From Salvator merianae (taxonomy: Eukaryota > Chordata > Lepidosauria > Squamata > Teiidae), in assembly GCA_003586115.2 (NCBI GenBank), contig QVOM02000034.1, forward strand, positions 109,779,610 through 109,843,609: 64,000 nucleotides of DNA, written 5' to 3'. This document shows, one piece after another, positions 1-10,423 of the stretch. Within the stretch, counting starts at the first letter, position 1; each line of letters starts with the position of its first letter. The notes under the pieces are model-generated. The model saw nothing but the letters and a program-made list of their open reading frames with translations. It made no database searches and was not told the DNA's origin. Position numbers and translations under genes: made by a program.

Positions 1-360
1 ACATTTGAATCCCACCCTTCACCAAAGGTACCAGGGTGGGTCACAACATACAATAAAAATACAAAGCACTAAAACCTATTTAAAATATAGCCTTCCCACC
101 CTCTCTCCCTCCCAAACTATGCATCAAAGTCCTGAGTGAAGAGGTATGTTTTATCCAGGCACTGAAAAACATATGAAGTTGATGCCTGGCGTACTTCCCC
201 TGAGAGGCTATTCCAAAGCTGGGGGGCCACCATAGAAAAGGCCCTCTCACGTGTCACAACTCCTCGCACATCTGAGGGCAGCGGAACTACAAGATCACTT
301 TGTGATCTTAGGATACGGGCAGGTCTATATGGGAGAATGCACTTCTTCAAATATTTACAT
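1..360 (-). mobile_element. LINE 3' fragment (CR1/L2-like)
   Basis: A minus-strand reading frame at 117-350 carries the block RAFSMVAPQLWNSL followed by a Phe/Leu-rich end. This resembles the conserved C-terminal tail of CR1/L2-clade LINE reverse-transcriptase proteins (pattern 'RAFS..AP.LWNSLP'). The first ~100 bases would be its 3' end. It is 5'-truncated by divergence and has no ORF1 or catalytic motif. It is a dead fragment lying in the BCAR3 upstream intron. The exact clade is uncertain. Confidence 0.55.
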
Positions 361-847
361 GTGGATCTGTGGATCTTTGCACTGCTCAGTGGTTATGTCC
401 TGTGGTTTGAGAAAGACTGAAATGATAACATACCTGCTTTCGTACTGAAACTCCTACAGGGATTTACTTCTGATTTTTCCTCAGCTTTGTCTCATGAAAT
501 TTGTCCATCATTTGGAAGTAATTTGTGCAGTGCTGCCTTCTCTTGACAAAATTTTATGTTATAAAGGCCAGGTCAATTGTAATACCAGTGTTGTGCCTAG
601 ATGTAGTTCTGTACTCATCTATGTTACTTAAAAAATATTTAGACAAAATTTCACCCAGCTCATCCCACATTTTGTCTTTGGGTCAGATGGCATAAAAATA
701 AGGAATATCCAATGTACTTAGGAAATAAATGAGGATAAGTCATAGGTACTCAGCTAATGACGGTATTTCTAAGCAGTCCAGAAAGCTATTATTGGGCAAT
801 CTTTTGGGTTACTAGAAGGTTTCAAAAGAGGAATTTGGTATTTTAAT

Positions 848-1032
848 GTAGCTCAGAGGTGGCGCAAACTGCCTGGAAAGCAGAGGGTTGCCGGTTTGAT
901 CCCCAGCCTCTCCCCAGAAGTAAGCAATAGCAAACCACTTCTGTATCTCTGCCAGGAAAACTGCATAGAGGGACCCATGTAGTCAGTCAGTAGTCAGCCA
1001 CGGCTCAGTGGTACCCAGCAACTTACAATCCC
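848..1032 (+). mobile_element. tRNA-derived SINE, copy 1
   Basis: The start GTAGCTCAGAGGTGGCGC resembles a tRNA A box, and GGTTTGATCCC about 45 bases on resembles a B box, i.e. an internal pol III promoter. The body contains CCTCTCCCCAGAAGTA, CAAACCACTTCTGTATC and ACTGCATAGAGG, ending near GGTACCCAGCAA. Three further copies occur in the window (25820-26012 plus; 16886-17070 and 46032-46209 minus) with the same order of blocks, so family membership is well supported. Confidence 0.8.
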
Positions 1033-3339
1033 AGAACAATTGATAAATAATTGTAATGAGCAAAAATAAATTATATGAGCAAAAATAAATTAGATGGAAC
1101 AAATTTATCAGTAACTGCACTGTAAGAATGGAATTTTTAAGACGATCTCTTAGCATACTTTTATCCATACGGGGGAGCCAGAGTGTAATTTTTTTGGCGT
1201 ACAGATTCTTGAAACGATTCAATATTACCATTTAACACAAAGGAAACAGTCTACTTTTTCCTCTTGTTGTCGCTCATGGAATCAGTCTTGTTCGATCAGC
1301 AATAGCTGTGTTGGAGACCAAGGGTGCCTGCAGACGTGGACTGAAGCCCGCGATTCTCCTGGGAATCTGACCCATTCCATTGAGAATGTCAGACGTGATT
1401 CTGGCATTCCTAGTATAGTCCCGTGTTACTTGATGAATAACCTGATCCAGGGTATCAGTATTACAGAAAATCTGGCAATGATCCTGGGTTTCCCATAATC
1501 ATTCTCCTTTCCTGAACGTCTACGGGGAGTTTTTGAGATAAAGTTGTATCATATAACTGGAAGTCAGCCAAGCGTGTGAAAGGAAGTGGGCAGGTAACTG
1601 GCTGACTTTTCGATTATACGAATTGTGTTAATTGTGGAAACTGCTGCTAAATGTGAGAAGAAACCTGTGATTGCTTTGCAGGTCTGCCAGGGGCCGGCCA
1701 GAGGCAGTTGCAGGATCCTCTTTAGATCATGGAGGCAGCCCAGCAAAGCTCATGGTGGGAAAACAAAACAATAGGATTATGTAAAGTGGTTAGTACCTGG
1801 TTACTTCTGTGCAACAGCGTATGTTGTCCCCCTTTCTTGGATGCAGTAAGCAGATAGATATCACTGGTAATATCACCATTTGCTTTTTTAAAAAATGATT
1901 TGGAACAAGAATGTCTGTTGAGGAAAACCTGTACCATTGCAAAAGTTGCAGATATATGCAGCAGTTGACATTATTGCTGAAGCCACGTCTTTGTGGATTA
2001 ACATGTTTTAGATGGTCAAAAGGCAGCCTTAAGAATATGGTATTAGGCGGCCCTTTGAGGAGGGGGGGTTACTGCCAACCTTTGTTTCTGGTACTGTCTG
2101 TCATTTTTTAAAACAGCACTGAAAATGCCACCAAACACCCTTTTTCTACCCATGGGTCCAGCCCATGTTTCTCTAGCTCTGTTTGCTTATATGTGTCTGT
2201 AATGTTCATAAGGAATGGAAAGCTGATGTTTTGGGGTTGGGAATCACAGGTTAGTAAGGGCTGACTTGCATTTTTTGCCAGTGTGGGTTTTGTATTCTGA
2301 GCAGAGCACATGGAATTGCAACTTCCATGAATTCTTGATTTGCTGGTTCTATAAAATCAATGTTGTGTAATTTTTATCATGAGTGTTAGGCAAGGCCATT
2401 ATCTTGTTGAAATGGGTTGTAGCTATACGTAATAGAAGTAACTTAACCTGTCTTGACCTGGTTGTACATTTATGTTGAAGAAACATTGGCTTTTAGCATT
2501 GCATATACACAGTCCATAGCAGATTTTATCTCCTAAGAGGTTCAGAGTGTATACAGACAGGGCAAAAACCCTGTAATTATTTCATAATTGTACCTAATTT
2601 CCCAGATGTGATCACAGTGTTCCGATACAGTCCCAGAATACAGACCCGATTTACTGGGTTATCGTTGTTCTAGTAAAATTAACTATTGTAGTGCAATATC
2701 CTGTTATTCCATAATTGCACCTCTGTCTGGATTACTTCGTGAGAAGTACAGTGAGAGTTTGCTATGAGTTGTCACTACCTGGAAATACTTCATGTCACCT
2801 GTACGGCACAATGGGAGGGTAAAGTCACATGGAAAGAAAATCTCGCAACTGTAATGGCACTCCACTGCTGCAGCAAATGCTAAAATATGGAGTATCAATC
2901 TAAGTCTAGACAATGTGTGATAATTTTGGATGTGCTTTATATCAGTAAATTGTGGAATAGATAATTGATGCCTGGATGCAGTTTCAGTCCTTTCTGTATC
3001 AAATGAAATCAGCATAGAAAGTGTTAAGCTAAAATAATTAAGATGAATAGTGGCCTTATATCCTGCTTTACTAAGAACAGTTCTCTGCTTGAAAGGCTAC
3101 CTAATTCAAGAGCAATTTAATGTATTAGACTATAAGCACAGAGGATGAGGGGCTTTGAAGTCAGCCATTGAAAGGACAGATGACTGAATGATCACTCCAT
3201 CACCTGTATGCATTCACCTCTGTTATGGAAAGATGACTTGAATTTTTCTTTAAATTGCAGAATTCATTTTAAATGTTTATATTTCCACATGCAAGTGTAA
3301 GGTGTGATCATACAGGGTCTTTTACAAGCACCCCTTTTA

Positions 3340-3725
3340 TAAAAATGTGTCTCTTGTGTACCCGACCAAAAAACAACAACAACCAAGCATTCTAATAGGA
3401 AAAAGAAAATCCTGCCTCTGTTGCTATTCCTTCACCTAAAAGTCTGTAGCAACAAGTGTTTGTCATTCACTGGCTGCTGCCTGCCCAGATTTCTGGGTCC
3501 CTGATTAGTCGGCCATCCCGAGCAGCCATTTTCATTAGCTACAAGAGCCTCCATAGCTTCCCACCCCGTCCAATTCAAACAGTTATTATTTACCACCTCA
3601 AGAGTCATTATTTCCCATCTGAGAAAGGGGCACAGAAATGGAAGCTTGGGACACGGTAAATCATATGTTTGTATTTTAGGTCTGTCTGTTGAACCTCAAA
3701 TTTGCGACGGGGGCGCCCCTTATAC
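3340..3725 (+). repeat. Unclassified dispersed repeat, copy A
   Basis: The stretch from about 3461 to 3722 aligns by eye with 33990-34252. Shared blocks include TTCTGG.GTCC.GATT, GCAGCC.TTT, GCTACA.GAGC, GAAA.GGGGCACA and a final GG.GC.CCCTTA-like end. The part before 3461 matches only weakly. No terminal repeats or coding potential were seen. Confidence 0.5.
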
Positions 3726-3871
3726 CAAGTTTGCAGCCATGATACAAAATTGTGTCTTTAGTTTAGTGAAGCCTTGCTTCTTTTTTTAAACAAAATACAA
3801 TTGGCTGTGCTGTTGATGTTGGTTTTTTCCTTCTTTTTTTCCTATTACTAGTTATGTGCTTTTCTTCCTAG

Positions 3872-3998
3872 TCAAGATGTGTGGACTGAACCACAGCAGC
3901 AACTGCTGATGCAGCAGGGCATGGGTTATAATCTTGCCTTTGGTCACCCTAACCCGCACTTTGATCCACAGAGGATTAAAGCGCAGTTCAATTCAAAG
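3872..3998 (+). CDS. BCAR3: BCAR3 N-terminal coding exon (diverged)
   Basis: Acceptor TTTTCTTCCTAG ends at 3871 and donor AAAG|GTGAGG starts at 3999. The one open frame begins with the last base of a codon (..T, read as Ser if preceded by AG) and continues QDVWTEPQQQLLMQQG, then a stretch with NPHFDPQ, ending at Lys AAG in phase 0. The next certain exon (28176) also starts in phase 0. In the human long isoform the segment before the FSKE motif also starts with a Ser/Thr-Gln-Asp and has a DPHLLDP-like patch, so I infer homology, though similarity is weak. Alternatives are a cryptic exon or an exon of an unrelated transcript. It is Gln-rich and probably disordered. Confidence 0.6.
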
Positions 3999-5164
3999 GT
4001 GAGGTGTCATCACCATGCCCTCTCTCACTCACAAACCACAGCTGGTGGGAATGGTGGTACAGGAGCTACACATTTTTACGTCCTTTGTTGTGTTTTTGCT
4101 TAACATGAACTGTGGGGATTTCAACAGTGAAAATCCTGTTGGGTTCAGTCTGTCTTTTTTGGGGTCTGTTAATTCAGAGTAGTCCCTGCAACCTTGGCTT
4201 TTCCTTATAATCTTTTTCAGATGCATCAATCTTCATCAGAACAACCAAAACACTTATTCAGACTGCTCTTTGCTAAGACTATAGGACAAGGCTGTCCTAT
4301 AGGAGGGGATCTATTTATATGAATTACAGTCCTCTTGCCCCTTGCCTAGCTGTTTCATGGACAAGTTATACATTCATCTGTTTGGCAGAACTTTTTGTTA
4401 TCTTTTAGATTACATACCTAAAATTAAACACTCGATGGTGTCTCATAATCATAAATGACTGCTCACATTCTTGAAACTATTTAAATACTTGCCTCATAAT
4501 AAACATCTTGTGATGGCGAATTCCAGTGACTATTTATAATGTTGAATAAAAACTGACTTGTTTTGTGCTGCCTATATTTTGGAACGTTCATGCTCAGAAA
4601 TATCACTTGCTACAGCTTTTTCTGCCCTGGGCCCTTTACCATTTCAGGCTATTGCTGTAAATCACATGCTCGAATCTTCCTTAACGTTTTAAAATAGCAG
4701 CCATGTGCCTAAATGCAGAAATCTGATAGAGTCCAGTGCAAGAATCGTCTTGCATGATAAATTTGGCTTTTTGACCAGAAGTGAATTCAAACATGCAGCA
4801 TTTACTGTACTCCCAAGAGGTAGTAACCACAAACAATCAAACAGACCTTTTCTTTTCTTTCTTTCTTTTTCTGGATGAATCAGAATCAGAAACCCTTTAT
4901 TGTTGTAGCAAAAGCCATAACAAGTTAAGAAAAAAGACTGAATATATAAACAATTTAATACGAACCATAAAAATGCACATAGGCTGCAGTCAGACATGAC
5001 ATTTAATCAGATTCCAAGTCTTTTTCAGCTTTGACAGTCCAAACATAAAAAATCCTTTTCCATATTAATTTTTTTTAATGGACGAAACACCTGGGAAACA
5101 GACTATCCTTTAACTGGGTTATGTCAGCACTGAGGCTGTTTGACCTCACTAGTTTAATTATTCA

Positions 5165-6990
5165 GTGTGTGAGTGTACCAGAGGGCTAGCTCCATCGTCC
5201 CCCACTTCCAGTTCCTCCCCTGTCCTTACCACAGTCCTTTCCCCTTCTTTCATGTTAAGCATCCAATATTTGTGTTACCTTTGTAGAGAGAAAAAGTGTA
5301 ATTGCGGTGACAGGCTTCTTCCCTGAAACGCTGATGCCTTGTTCTTGTGCCCCAAGCTCTGTGGCAGAGGCTAGCTGGGGGAGAAGGCGAGAGAAAATGG
5401 GGGGAGAATCAAGCTAGCCAGGCAGCCCCAAGTTGCCGCCCACCCCTTCTAGTTTGTCTCCTCCAGCCTGAGAAACCCAGGAGACCCGCCTTCCTTCTCC
5501 TCTGCACCGGGAGCCTTGGCCAGGTGCCTCCTATCACCATGGTGTGGCATCCAGTGGGGAGAGTGCAAGGACTCACCCCCCAGCTCTTTCCTGGGCTTTC
5601 CTCCACACTCACTTGATGCAGGCTGAGTGCAAAAATATGCAGAGTACTAAAGAAGCACTAAGTTAAGCAGCCAACGAGATGCTCCAAAACCACTTTCCTC
5701 TGATTTTTGGGACTCCGACAAAAACCCTGCTTGCTTTTTCACTCAGCTAGAGAAAGGGGCTCCCTGGGGCTTCTCTGGGCAGCCGCCACTGTCTCTGGCC
5801 ACCCCTGCTCACTCGTCTCCTGTTTCTATCCCCTTCCTCTCTTCGCAGGAGCACCACGTTCAGCTGCCAACCAGACACCTGCGTGAGAAAGGGGCTCCTC
5901 AGGGCTTCTCTGGGCTGCTGTGAAGAGGTGAAGAGGGGAGGGGAATAGAAGCAGGAGGTGCCGGCAGTGAAGTGGAGACGGCACAGTCTCAGGCGAGCAA
6001 GCGAGCAGGAATGGTCAGAGATGGTGGCAGCTGCTCAGAGAAGCCCATTCTCAAGTGGGTGTCTAGCAGGCTGTCGAACTTGGTGCTTCTTTATTATCAT
6101 ATTTTCAGTTTGCATCAAGGGAGCACAGAGGAAAGCCCAAGAAAGGGCCGGGGGGGGGTCGAGCCATCGCTCTCCCCCCACTGGCTGCGTTGCTGCAGTG
6201 ACGGGAGGCACCTGGTCGAGGCTCCTGAAGCCCAGGGGAAGAATGGTAGACCACCTGTTTTTTTTCAGGCCGGAGGAGGCAAACTAGAAAGGACTGGCGG
6301 CAGCCTGAAGTTCCCTGGCCGGCTTGGTTGCCCCCCGCTTTCTCCCTCCCCCCAGCGAGCCTCTGCCGCTGAACTCGAAGCACAGGAGTGAGGCATCAGC
6401 ATTGCAGGGAATAAGCCTGTCTCTGCAATTGCCTTTTTTCCCTTTACAAAATAGCACAAATATTGGAGACTTAGCATGATAGAAGGGAAAAGGATTGCAG
6501 CACAGATAGGGGAGAAACCGGAGGCAGTGGCATAGGAAGCAGGGGCCGGGGGGGACGGGCCACCCTGGGCGGCACGTTGTCCCGGGCGGCCCATGCAGCC
6601 AAGTCTTTCTCTGCCCACCCGTCGTTGGGGTGGCGGCAGGGGTAGGAGGCTGCAGGGCAGGGCGCCCTCGCTCACACTCCTCTTACGCCGCTTGGCCCTG
6701 GGCAGCAAAAAGTTTAGCTACGCCGCTGACTGGAGGTGGTGACAATGGCACTGCCCTTCTAGAGTGCTCAGAATGCCCGACTTGGGCAAGAAGGGATTGG
6801 AACGGTCCTTCTGCCCACCCACAACCCACCCCAAATAGTCTCCTTTTACCGGGACCAAGGCTGAGGAGAACAGCAAGATGACCTCAGTGAGAATTATTTC
6901 ATTAAAAATGTGACCTATCATTTTGTGGTCTCAATACGCCAGGTGGCCTGAAATGGATTTTTTGGGTTCTAATGTAACTGCGGCCATAGT
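5165..6990. repeat. Foldback repeat with long inverted arms
   Basis: The left arm (about 5170-5550) reappears as its reverse complement at about 6510-6180: CTTCCAGTTCC, CCTTTCCCCTT, TTTGTGTTAC and GCAGAGGCTAGCTGGG each have minus-strand counterparts. The right arm extends to about 6987, where the minus-strand sequence GTTACATTAGAACCC matches the start of the related copy at 29085-29490. The middle (5725-6060) contains a smaller fold and a repeated AGAAAGGGGCTCC block. The long GC-rich frames here are not supported as genes. Confidence 0.6.
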
Positions 6991-7156
6991 GTATTAAAAT
7001 CTAATCTGTGGCATTGAAGCATTCTAAACTACATTACGTGGTCTAGATTATCCAAATTAAGTGAATTCTGAAGTTTAAATGCTGCTAAAAGCAAAAGAAG
7101 CTTGCCAGGTGATACTAGGAAAAGCATCAGCAAGCGGAAAACATAGGGAGATTTTG

Positions 7157-7277
7157 CACTGCCCAGTATGCTGGATCAGCAAGCATACTAGAAGCCTCCC
7201 TTCTGCACACTGGTGCAGTCTGAAGGAGGCTTCAGGCAGAAAGTGGAAGGAAAGCTCCCAGTATGCTTGCTGGTCCT
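7157..7277. mobile_element. Palindromic MITE, copy 1
   Basis: The left arm CAGCAAGCATACTAGAAGC pairs with the right arm GCTCCCAGTATGCTTGCTGG. The same arms occur at 63538-63700, and one half occurs at 17839-17911. It has no coding capacity and is probably a non-autonomous DNA transposon. It abuts the next element directly. Confidence 0.6.
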
Positions 7278-7653
7278 GGGGCCTTTTCACACTTTACACT
7301 TGTGAGCGTCAGGGACACTCATTAGTGAAGTGCTTCCGCATTTCGCGGAGGCACTGGTGATCAGGAGCAGACTACAGCTGTGCTCTGATTGTGCTCCACA
7401 GCTGTACTGGGAGCAGCTGTACTGGGTGCAAACACAGAGCGACATAGCATTCCCAGTTGCAATGGCAGCAGCCTGAATTTTCCCAGCCGCTGTCATGGTG
7501 CAGGACATCAGCATTCACACTGCGAATGCTGGTATCCTGTTGCGGGTCTATTCCAAGACCTTGCAGTGCGGATGGCTGTCGTGCTGCGAGATCTGTTCCA
7601 CCACAGAACAGGATAATTATCCTGTTCTGCAATGGAAAGTGTGAAGAGACCTC
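7278..7653. mobile_element. hAT-like non-autonomous element, copy 1
   Basis: The left end GGGGCCTTTTCACACTTTA and right end AAAGTGTGAAGAGACCTC form imperfect terminal inverted repeats of the AGGCCTNTTCACACTTT type. Just inside the right end lies a perfect 26-base palindrome (7604-7629, centre GGATAATTATCC). The interior is rich in CAGCTG and CTGCACC words. Related elements are at 56463-56917, 18088-18548 and perhaps 23928-24198. The superfamily name is inferred from end sequence only. Confidence 0.6.
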
Positions 7654-8339
7654 TGTACACCGGCCTGCAAGGAATCACCCATTTACACTATTGGTCAGGA
7701 ACACTGAAATGAGCAAGGATAGATCCAAGCTTTCTTCTTTTTATTTGAGTCACAGGGGGTTCCTAAGAATGAAGTGCGTTCGGTCATCAGCTTGTGTGAC
7801 GGACAACAATAACAAAAGCTTTAACTGCTTGAAATTTTATAACACCAGCTGAGGAAAGATTCAGTGGCATGGTTTGGAGGTGCATTTGATATAAAGACCT
7901 TCTAGAATGGGGCTTCAGTAGGGTTGGTCAAATAATGTTAGCAGGCCAGGTGGAAAATGTTATAAGTCTGCATCCTGTTTCACATCTTGATTGAATATCG
8001 TTCCAGTTTTAGCTCATTTGGAAAAGATGTTTGGTACTGATATCTTGTTAGCTACCTGGAATCACTATGAAATAGCCATAATTCCAGCATACAAAAATAT
8101 AAAATAAATCTCATATTGTTGGCCTATCTTTTTCAATGCATTGTCCTAAGAATTCATTTGTAAGTTTAAATAAAACACATTCTTCATCAGATGGTGATGG
8201 GAAGCACTGTTGAGGCTAATCAAATTTTGCGACAATGCATGATGTATTGTAACAGTGGAAGTAAAGTGTTGAAAGATGTGTCCAAAATGTGCCATTCATG
8301 CACAGTCTTAAAGAAAACTGTGTGATTCTGGCAGTGCAT

Positions 8340-8652
8340 TGAGAGTGACAGACAGCTCTGTGGCCTTCCTAGTGCAATTCTGGTCGCAGTTCCTGGAATA
8401 GCTCAGCTTACCTGTGTGTCTGTAGGTGGCATACAATATTGCCTTGCTGCGGAATTCTAGGAGCTGTGGATTCTAGCCAAGCACATGGAATTCTAGCCAA
8501 GCATGTGGAAGAGGGCAGATTCATGTCAAGCTCCCAGTATTTCTCACGCCAGACATGCAGGTGAGCAAATCTATACCAGAGTTTGCTGCATGTGGCTGGC
8601 AAGAGACAATGCCAGGTTCCTGTTTATATTATACATTGTTGTCTGGAGACAG
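8340..8652 (+). repeat. TIR-family fragment ending TCTGGAGACAGCC
   Basis: The right end GTTGTCTGGAGACAGCC matches the right terminus of the element at 42184-42604 (TATCTGGAGACAGCCTTA), and the preceding GGCAAGAGACAAT block is also shared. The left terminus was not found, so the start coordinate is approximate. Confidence 0.45.
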
Positions 8653-8929
8653 CCATTTAGGATGCCTCCAGATACAGCTAGAAACTTTTGATTTTCCTGG
8701 GACTATACTGGAAATGCCACACATATCTATGACGTTCCCAATTGAGTTCCAGATTAGTTGACCGAAAATTCAATATATTACTATTATAGGAAATCCAGAA
8801 ATCACACCATATCTCTCATAATGTTGATTTCTTACCTCTGTCTGCTGGCTCTTTGGATTATTGTTGCTGTTTTAAAATACCCAGATGCTAACAAATGCAA
8901 GAAAAAAAACAAAGGAAAGTGGGTGGGCT

Positions 8930-9095
8930 CTTGCTAACATCCTGGTATTTTAGAACAGGAACAATAACGTGAAGAGCTGGCAGATGAGGTAAGAGTCCGG
9001 GATTCACTCCTGCCACCTGGCAGTGGGAGCAAGAGGCAACTGTGGGATCTAAAGAAGATCCTGCAATTTCTTCTTGCCATCTGGAGGCATCCACA
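8930..9095 (+). repeat. Second fragment of the same TIR family
   Basis: The segment GCAACTGTGGGATCT followed by TTCTTGCCATCTGGAGGC parallels 42545-42600 (ACAATTGTGGGATCT and CTTGCTATCTGGAGAC). Only the right-hand part is recognisable and the left boundary is a guess. Confidence 0.4.
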
Positions 9096-9559
9096 GTTTT
9101 ACACAGATTTGGGTTTTTTTCTGTGCAGAATACAAGATTGTACCTCTATAGACAGCTACTGATTTTTTTTTTGTCCTACCAGCCACAGAGTCTATTTTAA
9201 ATCACTTCATTAGAAGTAAACAGGCTGCATTCATGCATAGTTACTCCAAAGCACCTTAAGGATGGTTGGGGAGGGGCTTGTATTCTCCTCTCCTCTGTAA
9301 TGCACCTTTTGTAGCCCAGAATGTTCATTGGGGGGGGGAGATGGTGTGTGGATGAGTCCCACCTGCAGAGCCATATTGAAGCCACCTCAGAGATGCTTTT
9401 TTTTTTAAACTGCATGTGAATGCAAGCGAAGTCTGAAACCCTGACATCCCCTTGAAGCAGCCAAACCCTTTTTGCTTTCCAGTGGGACTGGTTAGTATCC
9501 CAGGGTACTAACCAAGCCTCTGCAGTTAACTTTTTCTGCTGTCCAAAAGTCTTGCCTCG

Positions 9560-10339
9560 GACCAGCGTCAGGCAGTTTCCTGGCTCTTCTGCTAATGAAA
9601 TGGCAGCAGGTTGCCTGTGTTCCCGTGACGCTCGCTGTGGCTGTGATGACGTTACCGGTCTCCCTCTGTTAAGGTTGCCTGGCAGATGGCCAGCAGCTAC
9701 CTAATTCAAAACAAACAGTCTTGACTTTTCTCCCCCTTGGTTACCTGCGCACTAGGATGTCAGGCTGTGAATGGGGATGTGTAGGAAAGTCATACGACCC
9801 ACTAGGCAACTGTACTCCCAGCTCCTCTTCTCTCCCTCGTCTGTCCGGTGATCAGCTGTGTACCTAGCCAAGTCACTGATGTAAGCAATGGACGTTACTT
9901 TTCTTGGTAGCTAGCGTGGAGCTGCTGGACTAGGAAGTCCTTCCTGGGCCCAGTGACTCAAGGTGCTGCATACTGTCATTAGGGAAAAGGTGGTGGGCTA
10001 TTGTTAGGTGGTAGAGATTTGTTTGTTCCAGTAAACAGAAGGATCCCCAAATAGGTAGAGGCTCTCTCTGAAGGGCTGCATTTTGCTGGCAAGCTGAAAT
10101 GAAGTCCCATGGGGATTCTGGTCTCTGTTTGTTGGAAGCTCGTGGGAGATGCCCTTCTTAGATGACAGGATCAACTTTCACTGAGGAAATAGCCTGAGAT
10201 TAAACTGTGAGATGGGGGAGTGTAAGAGACCCAGCGGGCAGCAGCTAAGACTCAGTGGGAACGCTTGGAAATAGCTGAGCAGGACCATTCATCTCCTAAT
10301 CCAAGAGAAATTGTTAGCGCACAGACAAAGGATTCAAAA
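9560..10339 (+). promoter_or_regulatory. BCAR3: Candidate alternative BCAR3 promoter/5' UTR
   Basis: This stretch lacks recognisable repeats and is more GC-rich and CpG-containing than its surroundings. It carries CRE-like words: GTGACGCT near 9625, TGACGTTA at 9647-9654, and GGACGTTACTT near 9891. It lies directly upstream of the proposed first coding exon (10340-10423). No TATA box was identified at a fixed spacing. The promoter role is inference from context. Confidence 0.3.
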
Positions 10340-10423
10340 ATGCCTAAAGACTGTAATGTTCTTCAGGCATTCGTAGCATCACTCTGCTGTTTTTACCACC
10401 GTAAGGCCATGATTGGTGTTAAG
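10340..10423 (+). CDS. BCAR3: Candidate alternative first coding exon of BCAR3
   Basis: ATG at 10340 has A at -3 (CAAAAATGCC). Twenty-eight codons follow, starting MPKDCNVLQAFVASL and containing a Cys-Cys pair, and end in phase 0 at GTTAAG, followed by the good donor GTAGGT at 10424. Phase 0 is what exon 28176 requires, so splicing would fuse this peptide directly before the FSKE segment and the SH2 domain. BCAR3 and its paralogues are known to use alternative N-termini. The frame is also open upstream of the ATG as far as 10265. A chance ORF of this size next to a donor is possible, so the call is tentative. Confidence 0.4.

Larger units (their letters stand above)
1..3871 (+). other. BCAR3: BCAR3 intron (upstream part, 5' end outside window)
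   Basis: No coding exon is recognised here. Contents: a LINE tail (1-360), a tRNA-derived SINE (848-1032), an unclassified dispersed repeat (3340-3725) and otherwise AT-rich unique-looking sequence. The intron ends with a pyrimidine-rich tract and TAG at 3869-3871. It is called an intron because the next exon begins in mid-codon and the human gene has coding exons further upstream. Confidence 0.55.
3999..10339 (+). other. BCAR3: BCAR3 giant intron, first part
   Basis: No recognised canonical exon. The sequence holds a long foldback repeat (5165-6990), palindromic MITE-like elements (7157-7653), fragments of a TIR-bearing family (8340-8652, 8930-9095), and AT-rich spacer. From about 9560 the sequence looks repeat-poor and is described separately as a possible promoter. 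Confidence 0.6.

Noticed and set aside
850..920. Possible functional tRNA gene suggested by A- and B-box-like words
   Set aside because: The cloverleaf does not close and the sequence continues into a SINE body present in four copies.
5958..6708. Overlapping long reading frames of up to 147 codons in GC-rich sequence
   Set aside because: They lie inside an inverted repeat with matching copies elsewhere, occur on both strands, and show no protein-like motif. The openness reflects GC content.
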